From: Natrialba hulunbeirensis JCM 10989
Lineage (GTDB): Archaea; Halobacteriota; Halobacteria; Halobacteriales; Natrialbaceae
Length of the DNA: 64,000 bases
Assembly: GCF_000337575.1 (NCBI RefSeq)
Contig: NZ_AOIM01000014.1
Location: 128,162 to 192,161, forward strand
Reading direction: 5' to 3'
In this document: positions 1 through 8,010 of the stretch, in pieces
How the letters are laid out: each line of letters opens with the position of its first letter
Numbering within the stretch: the first letter of the stretch is position 1
Position numbers and translations under genes: made by a program
The notes under the pieces: generated by a model
What the model saw: the letters and a program-made list of their open reading frames with translations, nothing else
What the model was told of the DNA's origin: nothing
Database searches by the model: none

Positions 1-2750
1 CTGACGGCGAACGCGACCGGCAGCAGGGTGACGGCCCCGAGACTGGCGCTGTTCCCGGTCAGCCAGTAGGCCACCGAGAGGAACGTGAAGACGGCCACCA
101 GCGTGATCAGCAGGCTCTGTAAGACGGTATCGAGCAGGTCCTGTTCGACGAGGTAGTTGACGATCGGATCGCCGGTTGCGATGGCGCTGACGGCGAGTTC
201 GTCGTCGTTCGTATCGGTGGAGCCGTCGACCTCGGTCTCGACCGTTCGCTCGTCACCGGCACCCTCGCTGTCGATGCCCGCTGCGATGGCGCGCATCTCG
301 TCGGTCGCCTCGCCGAAGTCGGCGTCGCCCTGGATGGCGACGATCAACCGGACGGACTCGTACTCCCCGTCGTCGGTCTGGTGGATGACCTCGCTCGCGC
401 CCGCGTCGTTCGCCTCGAAGAGTTCGTCGTACAGCCCCGTGATGTTTTCATCGGGGATGTCGTCACCCGTCGTATCCGCCGCAGTGTAGGTCTCGTTGAA
501 CGACTCGTTCTGTGCCGCGGTGTCTTCCATCACCGAGAGCGGCCCTTCGACGTCCGCTTCGCCGGTCGCCAGCGTGTAGGTGACCGGGCTCTCAGCGGCC
601 GCCTCCTCGGCGGCGTCGAGACGTTCTAACGTCTCCGCGTCGGTTACATCACCCTCCACGAGTATCTGGGCCTGCGTGTCCTCACGCTGGAAGTTCTCGT
701 TGACGAAGTCGAGGTCGTCGGCCGCCTGATACTCACCGGGGCTCATCCCACCGGGCAGGTTCTCGGTCCACGCCGGCGGACTCTCCGCGAGGAACTCCTC
801 CTCGTCGAAGCTCGTGTCGACCTGACTCGCGCCGTAGACGCCGCCGGCGGTCAACAGCAAGACCGCGACGAGGACCACGAGCGGGATGCGCCGTGCAGCC
901 GTCGAACCGAGCGTGAGCACGCTACTGAACCGCCCGCCACCCGTCCCGAACGCGCGTCGGTGACGGTCGTAGCCACGGGACTCGAGTACCGAGTCGAGTT
1001 CGACTTTGGCGGCCGGGATCAGCCCGCCGAAGACGATCAGCGCGGCGACGATGCCGACGGAACTGACGACTCCGAACTCCTGGATGGGGCCGATGGGGCT
1101 GACGAGGTTCGCGAGGAAGCCGATAGCAGTCGTCGCGGTCACCCAGACGAGCGCGACGCCGACGCCGGCGAGGGCGATGGACATCGAGCCGCGGACGGTG
1201 TCCGCCTCGCCTGCATCCTGACCGGTGCCCTCAGAGCGGACTGCCTCGCGTTGCTCGCGGTGGCGCATGAAGACGTGGATCGCGTAGTCGATCGAGAGCC
1301 CGATCAACAGGACCGGGACGGCGATCATCATCTGGTTGAACGCGATCCCGGCCCAGCCCATGAAGCCGAACGTCCAGAGCAAGACTGTACCGATACCGAC
1401 GACACCGAGGACGATGTCGAGCGGGTCGCGGTACGCGAGTATCAGCGCGGCGACGACGAACGTCAGCGCGAGCGGCCCGACGATCGAGAGGCTGTCGCCC
1501 ATCGAGCGGTCGATCTCGTCCGTGATGACGCCGACGCCGAAGACGACGTACTCGTGTTCGTGTTCGCCCGCGAGTTCGCGCAGATCGAGCTGTGCGTCGA
1601 TCACCGCGTCATCGCCAGCGCCCATCTCCATCTCGCCTGCCGCCTCCTGGGAGAGTACCGTCATCCGCGCGTCCGCCTCGGCGGTGCCGGGCTCGTAGTC
1701 CGACGGCATGAACGCGAGTGCCGCACCGTCGTTCTCGTCGTCGTCAGAGAGCGTGTCCGTGAGGATATCCTCGAACTCGTCCGCGTCGAGCTCCTCGAGT
1801 GCCTCGATCTGTTCGTCGAGCGTTGGCTCAGGCTCACCCTCCTCGAGTTCGGCCTGATCTTCCTCTAGCTGGTCACCGTCCTCCTCTAATTGCTCGTACT
1901 CGTCTTCGAGGACCCCCATCGTCGCACCGGTGTAGACGCCCTCGAGGTCCTCAGAGGCCTCCTGGTATTCGGGGACCTCCTCGGGGTTCTCGGCCTGCTG
2001 TTCGATCTGGAACAACTGGGACTCGAGTAGCCGCGCCTGATCGGCGAACTCCTCGTACTCCTCGGCCTGCTCGTCGTCGAGGTCGGTCGTCACCTCCTCC
2101 AGCAGGGCGTCGTACTCGTCTTCGAGTTCGGCGACACCCTCCTGGTATTCGGGGTCGTCCTCGTCGTATGTTGCGCGTAGTTGCTCCTGCTCGCGCTGGA
2201 TTTCGCGCGCGTCGTCGATGCCGGCCTCGAGTTGCGCGCTCGTTTCGTTGAGTTCGCCCTCGCGCTGTTCGAGTTCCGCACCGCGCTCTTCGAGGTCAGC
2301 GGCCTGTTCGGTGGTGATCGCCGTGATCGCGACGATGTTCTCGACGCCGGTGATCGCATCACCCTCGCCGTCGTGGGCGAGCGTCGAATTGATCGACTCG
2401 TTGTCACGGATGTCCTGCTGGAACTCGAGTGACTCGATGAGCGACTCCTGTGAGAGGACGTTCTCAGCGGTTGCGTTGGTGTCTACGCCGTCGCCACCGC
2501 CCCCACTGCCATCACCGCGGTGGATCAACTGCACAGTCGTCGTGTCCTCCTGATCCTCCGCGACGAATCGCTCGTCGATGTCCTCGAGTGCCTCGGCTTC
2601 GGGTGAGTCGGTTTCGAACTGGTCGAGCGAGGAGTCGTCGTCGACCATGGGGACGCCCGCGCCGACGAGGGCGGTCAGTACGAGGAGGACGACGAGGACG
2701 AGTCGCGAGTGGGAGGTGATGATGTCGGCGACTCGTTCCGGTGCGCTCAT
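1..2750 (-). CDS. RND/MMPL family exporter (3' end outside window)
   Basis: Membrane permease of the RND superfamily (MMPL/SSD-type), probably exporting lipids or hydrophobic compounds with the proton gradient. The start ATG is the complement of 2748-2750 and the frame is open to base 1, so the C-terminus is missing. A first hydrophobic segment lies near residues 14-32. It is followed by a very long extracytoplasmic loop, strongly acidic and rich in Glu/Gln heptads over about residues 130-320, which looks like a coiled coil. A block of five or so membrane helices follows (includes the GLSIDYAIHVFMRHRE stretch typical of the family), then a second large loop and the start of the second helix block. 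The start codon overlaps the stop of a possible 56-aa ORF by ATGA. Substrate cannot be told from sequence. Confidence 0.9.
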   Translation of the reverse strand, partial: MSAPERVADIITSHSRLVLVVLLVLTALVGAGVPMVDDDSSLDQFETDSPEAEALEDIDERFVAEDQEDTTTVQLIHRGDGSGGGGDGVDTNATAENVLSQESLIESLEFQQDIRDNESINSTLAHDGEGDAITGVENIVAITAITTEQAADLEERGAELEQREGELNETSAQLEAGIDDAREIQREQEQLRATYDEDDPEYQEGVAELEDEYDALLEEVTTDLDDEQAEEYEEFADQARLLESQLFQIEQQAENPEEVPEYQEASEDLEGVYTGATMGVLEDEYEQLEEDGDQLEEDQAELEEGEPEPTLDEQIEALEELDADEFEDILTDTLSDDDENDGAALAFMPSDYEPGTAEADARMTVLSQEAAGEMEMGAGDDAVIDAQLDLRELAGEHEHEYVVFGVGVITDEIDRSMGDSLSIVGPLALTFVVAALILAYRDPLDIVLGVVGIGTVLLWTFGFMGWAGIAFNQMMIAVPVLLIGLSIDYAIHVFMRHREQREAVRSEGTGQDAGEADTVRGSMSIALAGVGVALVWVTATTAIGFLANLVSPIGPIQEFGVVSSVGIVAALIVFGGLIPAAKVELDSVLESRGYDRHRRAFGTGGGRFSSVLTLGSTAARRIPLVVLVAVLLLTAGGVYGASQVDTSFDEEEFLAESPPAWTENLPGGMSPGEYQAADDLDFVNENFQREDTQAQILVEGDVTDAETLERLDAAEEAAAESPVTYTLATGEADVEGPLSVMEDTAAQNESFNETYTAADTTGDDIPDENITGLYDELFEANDAGASEVIHQTDDGEYESVRLIVAIQGDADFGEATDEMRAIAAGIDSEGAGDERTVETEVDGSTDTNDDELAVSAIATGDPIVNYLVEQDLLDTVLQSLLITLVAVFTFLSVAYWLTGNSASLGAVTLLPVAFAV

Positions 2751-2917
2751 TCGGTCGCCTCCGGGTTGACGAGTGGGACGTATAGGACGTGTAGCACGTC
2801 CGGTGCGTACGGTCGTCCGCGCAGCGCTCTTGCGGTCGCTCGGACGGCCGTCATCGCTTGCGTCGTCTCTCGTCGATCTGGTCTCGCCTGTGCTAGTGAT
2901 GCGTCGCTGGGGACCAT
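2747..2917 (-). CDS. Possible small ORF translationally coupled to the RND exporter
   Basis: A 56-aa reading frame starts with ATG at 2917 and stops with TGA at 2747-2749, sharing ATGA with the start of the RND gene. A TATA-like element lies about 30 bases ahead, so transcription would start very near this ATG. The product (ending VLYVPLVNPEATE) is basic in its first half, with no membrane helix and no motif I recognise. The coupling and promoter position support expression; the lack of family match argues for caution. It could instead be leader sequence of the exporter mRNA. Confidence 0.4.
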   Translation of the reverse strand: MVPSDASLAQARPDRRETTQAMTAVRATARALRGRPYAPDVLHVLYVPLVNPEATE

Positions 2918-2946
2918 GCTGTTGTTATGATCCTACAAACGCCACC

Positions 2947-2955
2947 ACTTATACG
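2947..2955 (-). promoter_or_regulatory. TATA-like promoter for the RND exporter unit
   Basis: The minus strand reads ACGTATAAGTGG here, in an otherwise AT-rich stretch (2930-3000). It lies about 30 bases upstream of the ATG at 2917, the normal spacing for a leaderless haloarchaeal transcript. Confidence 0.45.
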
Positions 2956-3033
2956 TGTTTGGAGGTTTACAAATACCTGACTGTCACGAAATAATATGTA
3001 TCTCCCAGCCGACTCGAGGCCCAGAAGAAGTGT

Positions 3034-3777
3034 TCAGGACCCTTGATCTATTGATATGGTTTTGAGGTCTTCGGCGAATCGAACGTCGCCATCGTACTGT
3101 CGGCCGATCGACTCGAGCATCTCCTCGTGGCGACCGTCGGTGTGCGGATAGAGGTGCGTCAGGTAGACGCGACCAATCTCTCGACCGGCGAGTTCGCGCC
3201 CGAGCGTCTCTGGTGTCGGGTGGTTCGACACGTCGACGTCGTCGGGGAACGAGCAGTCGTGAGCCAGGATTGCAGCACCCTCGGCGAAGTTCGCCAGCCC
3301 GGCGAAGGCCTCGCTGTCGCCGCTGAAGACGAACCGGTCGTCGAACCGATAGGCCAGACACGGCAGCGAGTGGCGCGTCTCGTAGGCCGAGACGTCGAAG
3401 CCCGCGACGGTGAACTCGCCGGGGACGACCTCCCGTACCTGCAGGTCGATCTTGCCCTGCATGTACTCGTGAACGGAGAGCAGGTCGTCGAGTAGCCCCT
3501 TGGTTCCCTGCGGGCCGACGACCTCCAGGTGCTCCTCGCCGGCGAGCCAGCGGGCTTTCATCAACGGCAGGAGGTCGGCGACGTGGTCCAAGTGGTGGTG
3601 GGTGAGCAACACTGTCGAGACGTTCTCGTAGCCGACGCCGGACTGCTGGAGGCGATGAAGCACACCGGAGCCGCAATCGATCAGTAGCTGTCGGCCGTCG
3701 TTCTGGACGAGAATGCCGGTCTGGAAGCGCTCACCGGTCGGCATCGCGCTCCCGGTTCCGAGGAACGTGACGTGCAT
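3034..3777 (-). CDS. MBL-fold metallohydrolase, RNase Z-like
   Basis: A 247-aa metallo-beta-lactamase fold protein. It begins with the strand typical of RNase Z/ElaC relatives (MHVTFLGTGSAMPTGERFQTG) and has the zinc signature THHHLDH at about residues 77-83. Later ligands are visible as the His of ILAHDCSF, the Asp of FSGDSEAF and the His of YLTHLYPH. RNase Z proper carries extra substrate-binding parts and is longer, so this is more likely a relative (phosphodiesterase or arylsulfatase-like hydrolase) than the tRNA 3' processing enzyme. It has its own promoter region upstream, divergent from the aminotransferase at 3909. Confidence 0.85.
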   Translation of the reverse strand: MHVTFLGTGSAMPTGERFQTGILVQNDGRQLLIDCGSGVLHRLQQSGVGYENVSTVLLTHHHLDHVADLLPLMKARWLAGEEHLEVVGPQGTKGLLDDLLSVHEYMQGKIDLQVREVVPGEFTVAGFDVSAYETRHSLPCLAYRFDDRFVFSGDSEAFAGLANFAEGAAILAHDCSFPDDVDVSNHPTPETLGRELAGREIGRVYLTHLYPHTDGRHEEMLESIGRQYDGDVRFAEDLKTISIDQGS

Positions 3778-3908
3778 ACGCGAGTGTGTGACGGCCCGCC
3801 CGATAAGGGTAGTCCCTTTGAGTCAGACGTCTTCCAGTGGTCGACGACCGACGGTACCGGATACCGACGACTTTAGTCAGCACCGCCGGTAGACGCGGGT
3901 AGATTCCA

Positions 3909-5036
3909 ATGCCCACCGACTGCCACGTTCCCGAGCGCCTGCGCATGACGCCCGGGCCAACCGAAATCCCACCCGCAGTTCGAGAACGCCTCGCCGAACC
4001 GATGCCGAATCCGGACCTCGAACCCGAGTTCTTCGAGTGCTACCGCGCGTTAGCCGACAAACTCACGCGAATTCACACGGCTGATTCGGACGGTACCATC
4101 GCCACAGACGACCGCGACACCGCCATCCTCGCCGGCGAAGGCATCCTCGGTCTCGAGGCCGCCATCGACTCGCTCGTCTCGCCGGGCGACCGCGTCCTCT
4201 GTCTCTCGAACGGCCGCTACGGCGACGGCTTCGCCGACTTCGTCACCCAGTACGACGGCGAACCGGTCACGTACTCTGTCCCCTGGGACGAGACGCTCGA
4301 CCGTGACACCGTCGAGAGCGCCATCGAGGACGCCGACGAACCGTTCGACGTGGCGACGATGGTCCACTGTGAAACCCCGACCGGCACGCTGAACGACCTC
4401 GGGCCGATTCTGGACGTGCTCGACGAACACGGGATCATCAGCGTCGTCGACGCCGTCTCCTCGCTCGGCGGCACGCCCGTTCCCACGGATCGGATCGACG
4501 TCTGTCTCGGCGCGAGCCAGAAGTGCTTCAGCGCACCACCCGGCCTCTCGACCGCAACGATCAGCGAGCACGCCTGGGAGCGCATCGAGACCGTCGAGAA
4601 CCGCGCCAACTACACCGACCTCACGCCCTGGCGCACCGCCGCCAACGAAGACGAGGAGTGGTTCCCCTACACCCACATGGCCGCGAACATCCGCGCACTC
4701 GACGCCGCCGCCGACCAGATCCTCGAGGAAGGCCCCGCACAGGTCTTCGAGCGCCACCGCGAAGTCGCCGCCCACTGTCGCGACCGCGCCGCCGACCTCG
4801 GCCTCGAGCCCTATCCGACCGCGACCGAAGACTGCTCACCGACGGTGACCGCACTCGAGTACGACGGCAGCACAACCGACCTCCAGGAGACACTCCGAGA
4901 GGAGCACGACATCGTCCTCGCGACGGGACTCGGCAATCTCGAGGACGATATCATCCGCGTCGGCCACATGGGTCACAACGCGCGGCGCGAACTGGTTGAC
5001 GAGACGATGGACGCGCTGGCGGCGGTACTCGAGTAG
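3909..5036 (+). CDS. Class V pyridoxal-phosphate aminotransferase (alanine-glyoxylate type)
   Basis: A 375-aa fold-type I PLP enzyme of the serine-pyruvate/alanine-glyoxylate aminotransferase group. It begins with the family signature RMTPGPTEIPPAV, has the PLP-pyridine Asp in VVDAVSSLG (about residue 181) and the Schiff-base Lys in GASQKCFSAPPG (about residue 205). Length matches the family. Such enzymes move amino groups between alanine or serine and glyoxylate or pyruvate. There is no linked pathway gene, so the substrate pair is not assigned. The ATG at 3909 is the first in frame and sits close behind an AT-poor promoter region shared with the divergent MBL gene. Confidence 0.88.
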   Translation: MPTDCHVPERLRMTPGPTEIPPAVRERLAEPMPNPDLEPEFFECYRALADKLTRIHTADSDGTIATDDRDTAILAGEGILGLEAAIDSLVSPGDRVLCLSNGRYGDGFADFVTQYDGEPVTYSVPWDETLDRDTVESAIEDADEPFDVATMVHCETPTGTLNDLGPILDVLDEHGIISVVDAVSSLGGTPVPTDRIDVCLGASQKCFSAPPGLSTATISEHAWERIETVENRANYTDLTPWRTAANEDEEWFPYTHMAANIRALDAAADQILEEGPAQVFERHREVAAHCRDRAADLGLEPYPTATEDCSPTVTALEYDGSTTDLQETLREEHDIVLATGLGNLEDDIIRVGHMGHNARRELVDETMDALAAVLE

Positions 5037-5140
5037 CGCTGGGTCCAGCGCTCAGAGCGCACGGCGCTGCCTGCGTACTTCAACCGGGGCCGGAACCTGC
5101 AGGTAGAACCGTTTCCCGTGATCCCGTTCTACTGGTTGAT

Positions 5141-5449
5141 ATGTCCGACCGCGACTCCAATCTGGATCCTGACGCCGGTGCCGACCAGGATCCGACCGAG
5201 AAACCGACGCACGACGCGGAGGAAGCCCAGCAAGAGGGTGCGCAGATGGCTCGCAACTGGATCGCGATCGCCGTCGTTTCGATCCTCGTGTTGCTGTTGC
5301 TCGTCATTGGCATGATGCAGGCGACCGGGCTGGTGGACGTGTTCGCACCGATCGCGGACACGCAGACTCAGCAATGGGGTGCCTTCGCCGTCCTTGCGCT
5401 GATCGTGCTGGCGATTGCGGGCTGGAGCTGGACGACGCTGGCCCGGTAA
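5141..5449 (+). CDS. Small membrane protein, two helices
   Basis: A 102-aa protein with an acidic, charged N-terminal 45 residues followed by two hydrophobic segments at about 46-65 and 78-100 separated by a short loop (APIADTQTQQWG). The soluble N-terminus would face the cytoplasm if the first helix exits. Such proteins are common and unnamed in haloarchaea, and I do not assign a function. It stands alone between the aminotransferase and the ychF gene. Confidence 0.7.
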   Translation: MSDRDSNLDPDAGADQDPTEKPTHDAEEAQQEGAQMARNWIAIAVVSILVLLLLVIGMMQATGLVDVFAPIADTQTQQWGAFAVLALIVLAIAGWSWTTLAR

Positions 5450-5503
5450 CTCGTCTCGAGTCGGCGAACTGAGCGGGCAGCCATCGATTTTCCTCGCGAT
5501 TGA

Positions 5504-5588
5504 GTGTGTCAGTTGTGTCTCAGTCGTGTGTCGGTTATATGCCAGCGTGTGTCGATTGTGTGCCAGCGTGTGTTGGTCGCGTACCGAT
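5504..5588. repeat. Degenerate 21-bp tandem repeats upstream of ychF
   Basis: Four successive copies of a GTGTGTCGGTTATATGCCAGC-like unit: 5504-5525 (imperfect, 22 bases), 5526-5546, 5547-5567 and 5568-5588 (diverged). The two middle copies match at 17 of 21 positions, and a further partial copy GTGTGCCAG follows. The array lies in the 214-base gap before ychF. It has no spacers and is not a CRISPR. It may bind a regulator or simply reflect local slippage. Confidence 0.6.
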
Positions 5589-5663
5589 CGTGTGCCAGGG
5601 GCAGCCATAGCACGCTGACAGCAGACAGAAACCCGTTTAGGGCTGGTTCGCCAGGCTCTGATA

Positions 5664-6863
5664 ATGAGTACGAGTTACCGAATCGGACTGGTTGGCAAAC
5701 CGTCCGTCGGGAAATCTTCTTTCTTCAACGCTGCGACGATGAACGACGTGCCCGAGGGCGCGTACCCGTTCACGACCATCGACCCGAGCGTCGGCGAGGC
5801 CTACGTCCGCGTCGACTGTGCAGCCCCGGAGTTCGACGAGGAGTGTACCCCGAACGTCGGCTACTGCGAGCACGGCACCCGCTTCGTGCCAACGAAACTC
5901 GTCGACGTCGCGGGCCTCATTCCTGGCGCACACGAGGGCAACGGCCTCGGCAACCAGTTCTTGAGCGACCTGAACGAGACGGACGTACTCGTCCACGTCG
6001 TCGACTTCTCGGGCGAGACTGACCTGGAAGGCGAACCAACCGAGGGCCACGACCCCTGCGAGGACATCGCCTTCCTGGAAGAGGAACTCGACCAGTGGTA
6101 TCTCGACATCCTCGAGAAGGGGATCAAGCGGTACGAATCGGGCTACACCACCGAGGACGACGCCATCGAGGAAGAACTCGCCGAGCAGATGAGCGCGTTC
6201 AAAACCAACGAAGACGAGATCAAACGCCTGATCCGCCGCGTCGATATCGGCTTCGACCCCGACGAATGGGAGGACGAGGATCAACTCGAGTTGGCCCGCG
6301 AAATTCGCAAGGAGACCAAGCCGATGGTCATCGCGGCGAACAAGATGGACACGCCCGAGGCGCAGGCGAACTACGAGGAGATTACGTCCGATCCCGAGTA
6401 CGAACACCTGACGATCGTTCCCTGCAGCGCACACGCCGAAAAGGCGCTCAAGTCGGCGGACAAGGCCGGCGTCCTCGACTACCGACCAGGTGACGACGGC
6501 TTCGAAATTACGGGCGACGTCTCTGGCGAGCAAGAACAGGGTCTAGAACAGATTCGAGCGTTCCTCGACGAGTACGGGGCGACGGGCGTTCAGGCGGCGC
6601 TGGAAACTGCGCTGTTCGACGTGCTCGGCGTGACGCCGGTGTTCCCCGGCGGTGCGAACGGCCTCGGAAACGAGCGCGGCGAGGTGCTGCCCGACTGCTA
6701 CCTGATCCCGCCGAACTCGACCGCGGAGGACTTCGCTTACAGTCTCCACTCGGACATCGGCGACGGCTTTCTCCACGCGATTGACTGCCGGTCGAACCGC
6801 CAGCTCGGGAAGAACTACGAGGTCGAGTCGCGGGACGTCATCGAAATCATTACGACGAACTGA
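5664..6863 (+). CDS. ychF: Redox-regulated ATPase YchF (Obg-family nucleotide-binding protein)
   Basis: A 399-aa TRAFAC-class P-loop protein. The G1 loop GKPSVGKSS is at residues 11-19, G3 DVAGLIPGAHEGNGLGNQFL at 81-100, and the G4 box is NKMD in place of the strict NKxD-Obg form, as in YchF/OLA1 where ATP is preferred. A coiled insertion and a C-terminal TGS domain follow (ends ENYEVESRDVIEI-like). YchF associates with ribosomes and is implicated in stress responses. The archaeal form carries an insert at residues 51-76 rich in Cys and Asp. Start ATG at 5664 fits the family N-terminus. Confidence 0.95.
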   Translation: MSTSYRIGLVGKPSVGKSSFFNAATMNDVPEGAYPFTTIDPSVGEAYVRVDCAAPEFDEECTPNVGYCEHGTRFVPTKLVDVAGLIPGAHEGNGLGNQFLSDLNETDVLVHVVDFSGETDLEGEPTEGHDPCEDIAFLEEELDQWYLDILEKGIKRYESGYTTEDDAIEEELAEQMSAFKTNEDEIKRLIRRVDIGFDPDEWEDEDQLELAREIRKETKPMVIAANKMDTPEAQANYEEITSDPEYEHLTIVPCSAHAEKALKSADKAGVLDYRPGDDGFEITGDVSGEQEQGLEQIRAFLDEYGATGVQAALETALFDVLGVTPVFPGGANGLGNERGEVLPDCYLIPPNSTAEDFAYSLHSDIGDGFLHAIDCRSNRQLGKNYEVESRDVIEIITTN

Positions 6864-6941
6864 GTGGTTATCCTTTCGCTGGCTCTCTGCTCTCTCTCAG
6901 CGCCCAGTATCTCGGTGTTCAGTGCCTCAGCACCCAGCGCC

Positions 6942-7166
6942 TCAGTTCCCCCAGGTAAGGCGGCGAACGCGCTCGCTTACTCGAGTGGAAAGCCTCGAAA
7001 GCCAGCCATCCGGGGAGAGGCGGCGAAGCGCTGATTCCTCGACTTCGATTCGGGCCTCGCCGTAGGGGTCTCGGTCCGCCCGGTCACGGTCGGACTGCTG
7101 ACTCTGTGCGGCTTCGACTGCGACGGACATCGAGCAGCGGCCACACGCCTCGCGTTTTCGTGCCAT
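6942..7166 (-). CDS. Small conserved-looking protein with an N-terminal CxxC
   Basis: A 74-aa frame beginning MARKREACGRCSMSVAV, with one Cys-x2-Cys pair near the N-terminus and an Arg-rich C-terminus. An AT-rich element (AATATAAC on the minus strand) lies just upstream of the ATG. A single CxxC could bind zinc as a dimer or with a partner. Codon positions look plausible for a real gene, but I do not recognise a family. It faces ychF tail to tail. Confidence 0.5.
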   Translation of the reverse strand: MARKREACGRCSMSVAVEAAQSQQSDRDRADRDPYGEARIEVEESALRRLSPDGWLSRLSTRVSERVRRLTWGN

Positions 7167-7261
7167 GTATTGACTTGGTTATATTCGTCTTTGGACGCTA
7201 TGGTATGTAAACACACGGGTCGTCCCGACGGCTTTTTGGTACCCTCGTGGCATTCACACAC

Positions 7262-7903
7262 ATGGAACGAACCGCGGACGGCCACACTGAAACGGGTGTG
7301 AGCTCCCAAGACGACGGCTCACCGGCCGACGTTGATCTCGCGGACGTCCCGGACTGGGACGACGAGTACATCGACAGAGTAAGCGACCGGCTCATGCACA
7401 ACTACGATCTGGAGAAGGACTACCAGGTTGAAGGCGAGTCGTTCACGCTCTACGGCGAACTCTCACTGGTCAGTCAGAAACACTTCCTCCACCCGGCGCT
7501 CTCGTTTGCCGAGCACGAGTCGAACGAACACCTGTTCGTCAGTCGCGTCGACCGCGTCGACGACGACACACTCGATCGGTTCGACGCTTTCGGCGACGAC
7601 CTCGCGGACAAGTGGATCGAGGCGACCGAGGAGCACTTCTGTACGGAGTTTACGTTCGTGCTCATCACAGACAGCATTCCAGACGTCGTCCGGAATCGTG
7701 TCGCCTCCTACGACGGGCGAACGCTGTTGAAGTACGGCTATCACGGCCACTACGAGACGAACTTCGTCGTTGTCGCACCGGATGAATCGGAGCTGGTTGC
7801 AAGCGACAACGCAGACGTTGCAACCGCGTTTCGGCTCTGGGAACCGATCGAACACGAGGAACCGGGACTACTGGGGTTGCTCTCGCGACGGCTTCAGTTG
7901 TAG
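7262..7903 (+). CDS. Conserved haloarchaeal protein of unknown function
   Basis: A 213-aa acidic soluble protein. The body starts with PDWDDEYIDRVSDRLMHNYDL and contains the segment YGELSLVSQKHFLHPALSF, both of which look like blocks of a conserved haloarchaeal family without known function. No membrane segment, signal peptide or catalytic motif is visible. The ATG at 7262 is chosen over an in-frame codon at 7247 because a TATA-like stretch and the leaderless pattern favour the later start. Confidence 0.72.
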   Translation: MERTADGHTETGVSSQDDGSPADVDLADVPDWDDEYIDRVSDRLMHNYDLEKDYQVEGESFTLYGELSLVSQKHFLHPALSFAEHESNEHLFVSRVDRVDDDTLDRFDAFGDDLADKWIEATEEHFCTEFTFVLITDSIPDVVRNRVASYDGRTLLKYGYHGHYETNFVVVAPDESELVASDNADVATAFRLWEPIEHEEPGLLGLLSRRLQL

Positions 7904-8010
7904 TTACAGCCAGTCGACGGATTCTCTAGACTGGTGCTGTCGGTACTCGACACACTCGGTCTGCAGCGGTCAAAAAATGAACCACACCACGAGCCGCGAG
8001 TGCGGCTCGA

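Noticed and set aside
960..1868. 302-aa plus-strand frame inside the RND exporter region
   Set aside because: Opposite strand to the convincing exporter; composition is an antisense shadow.
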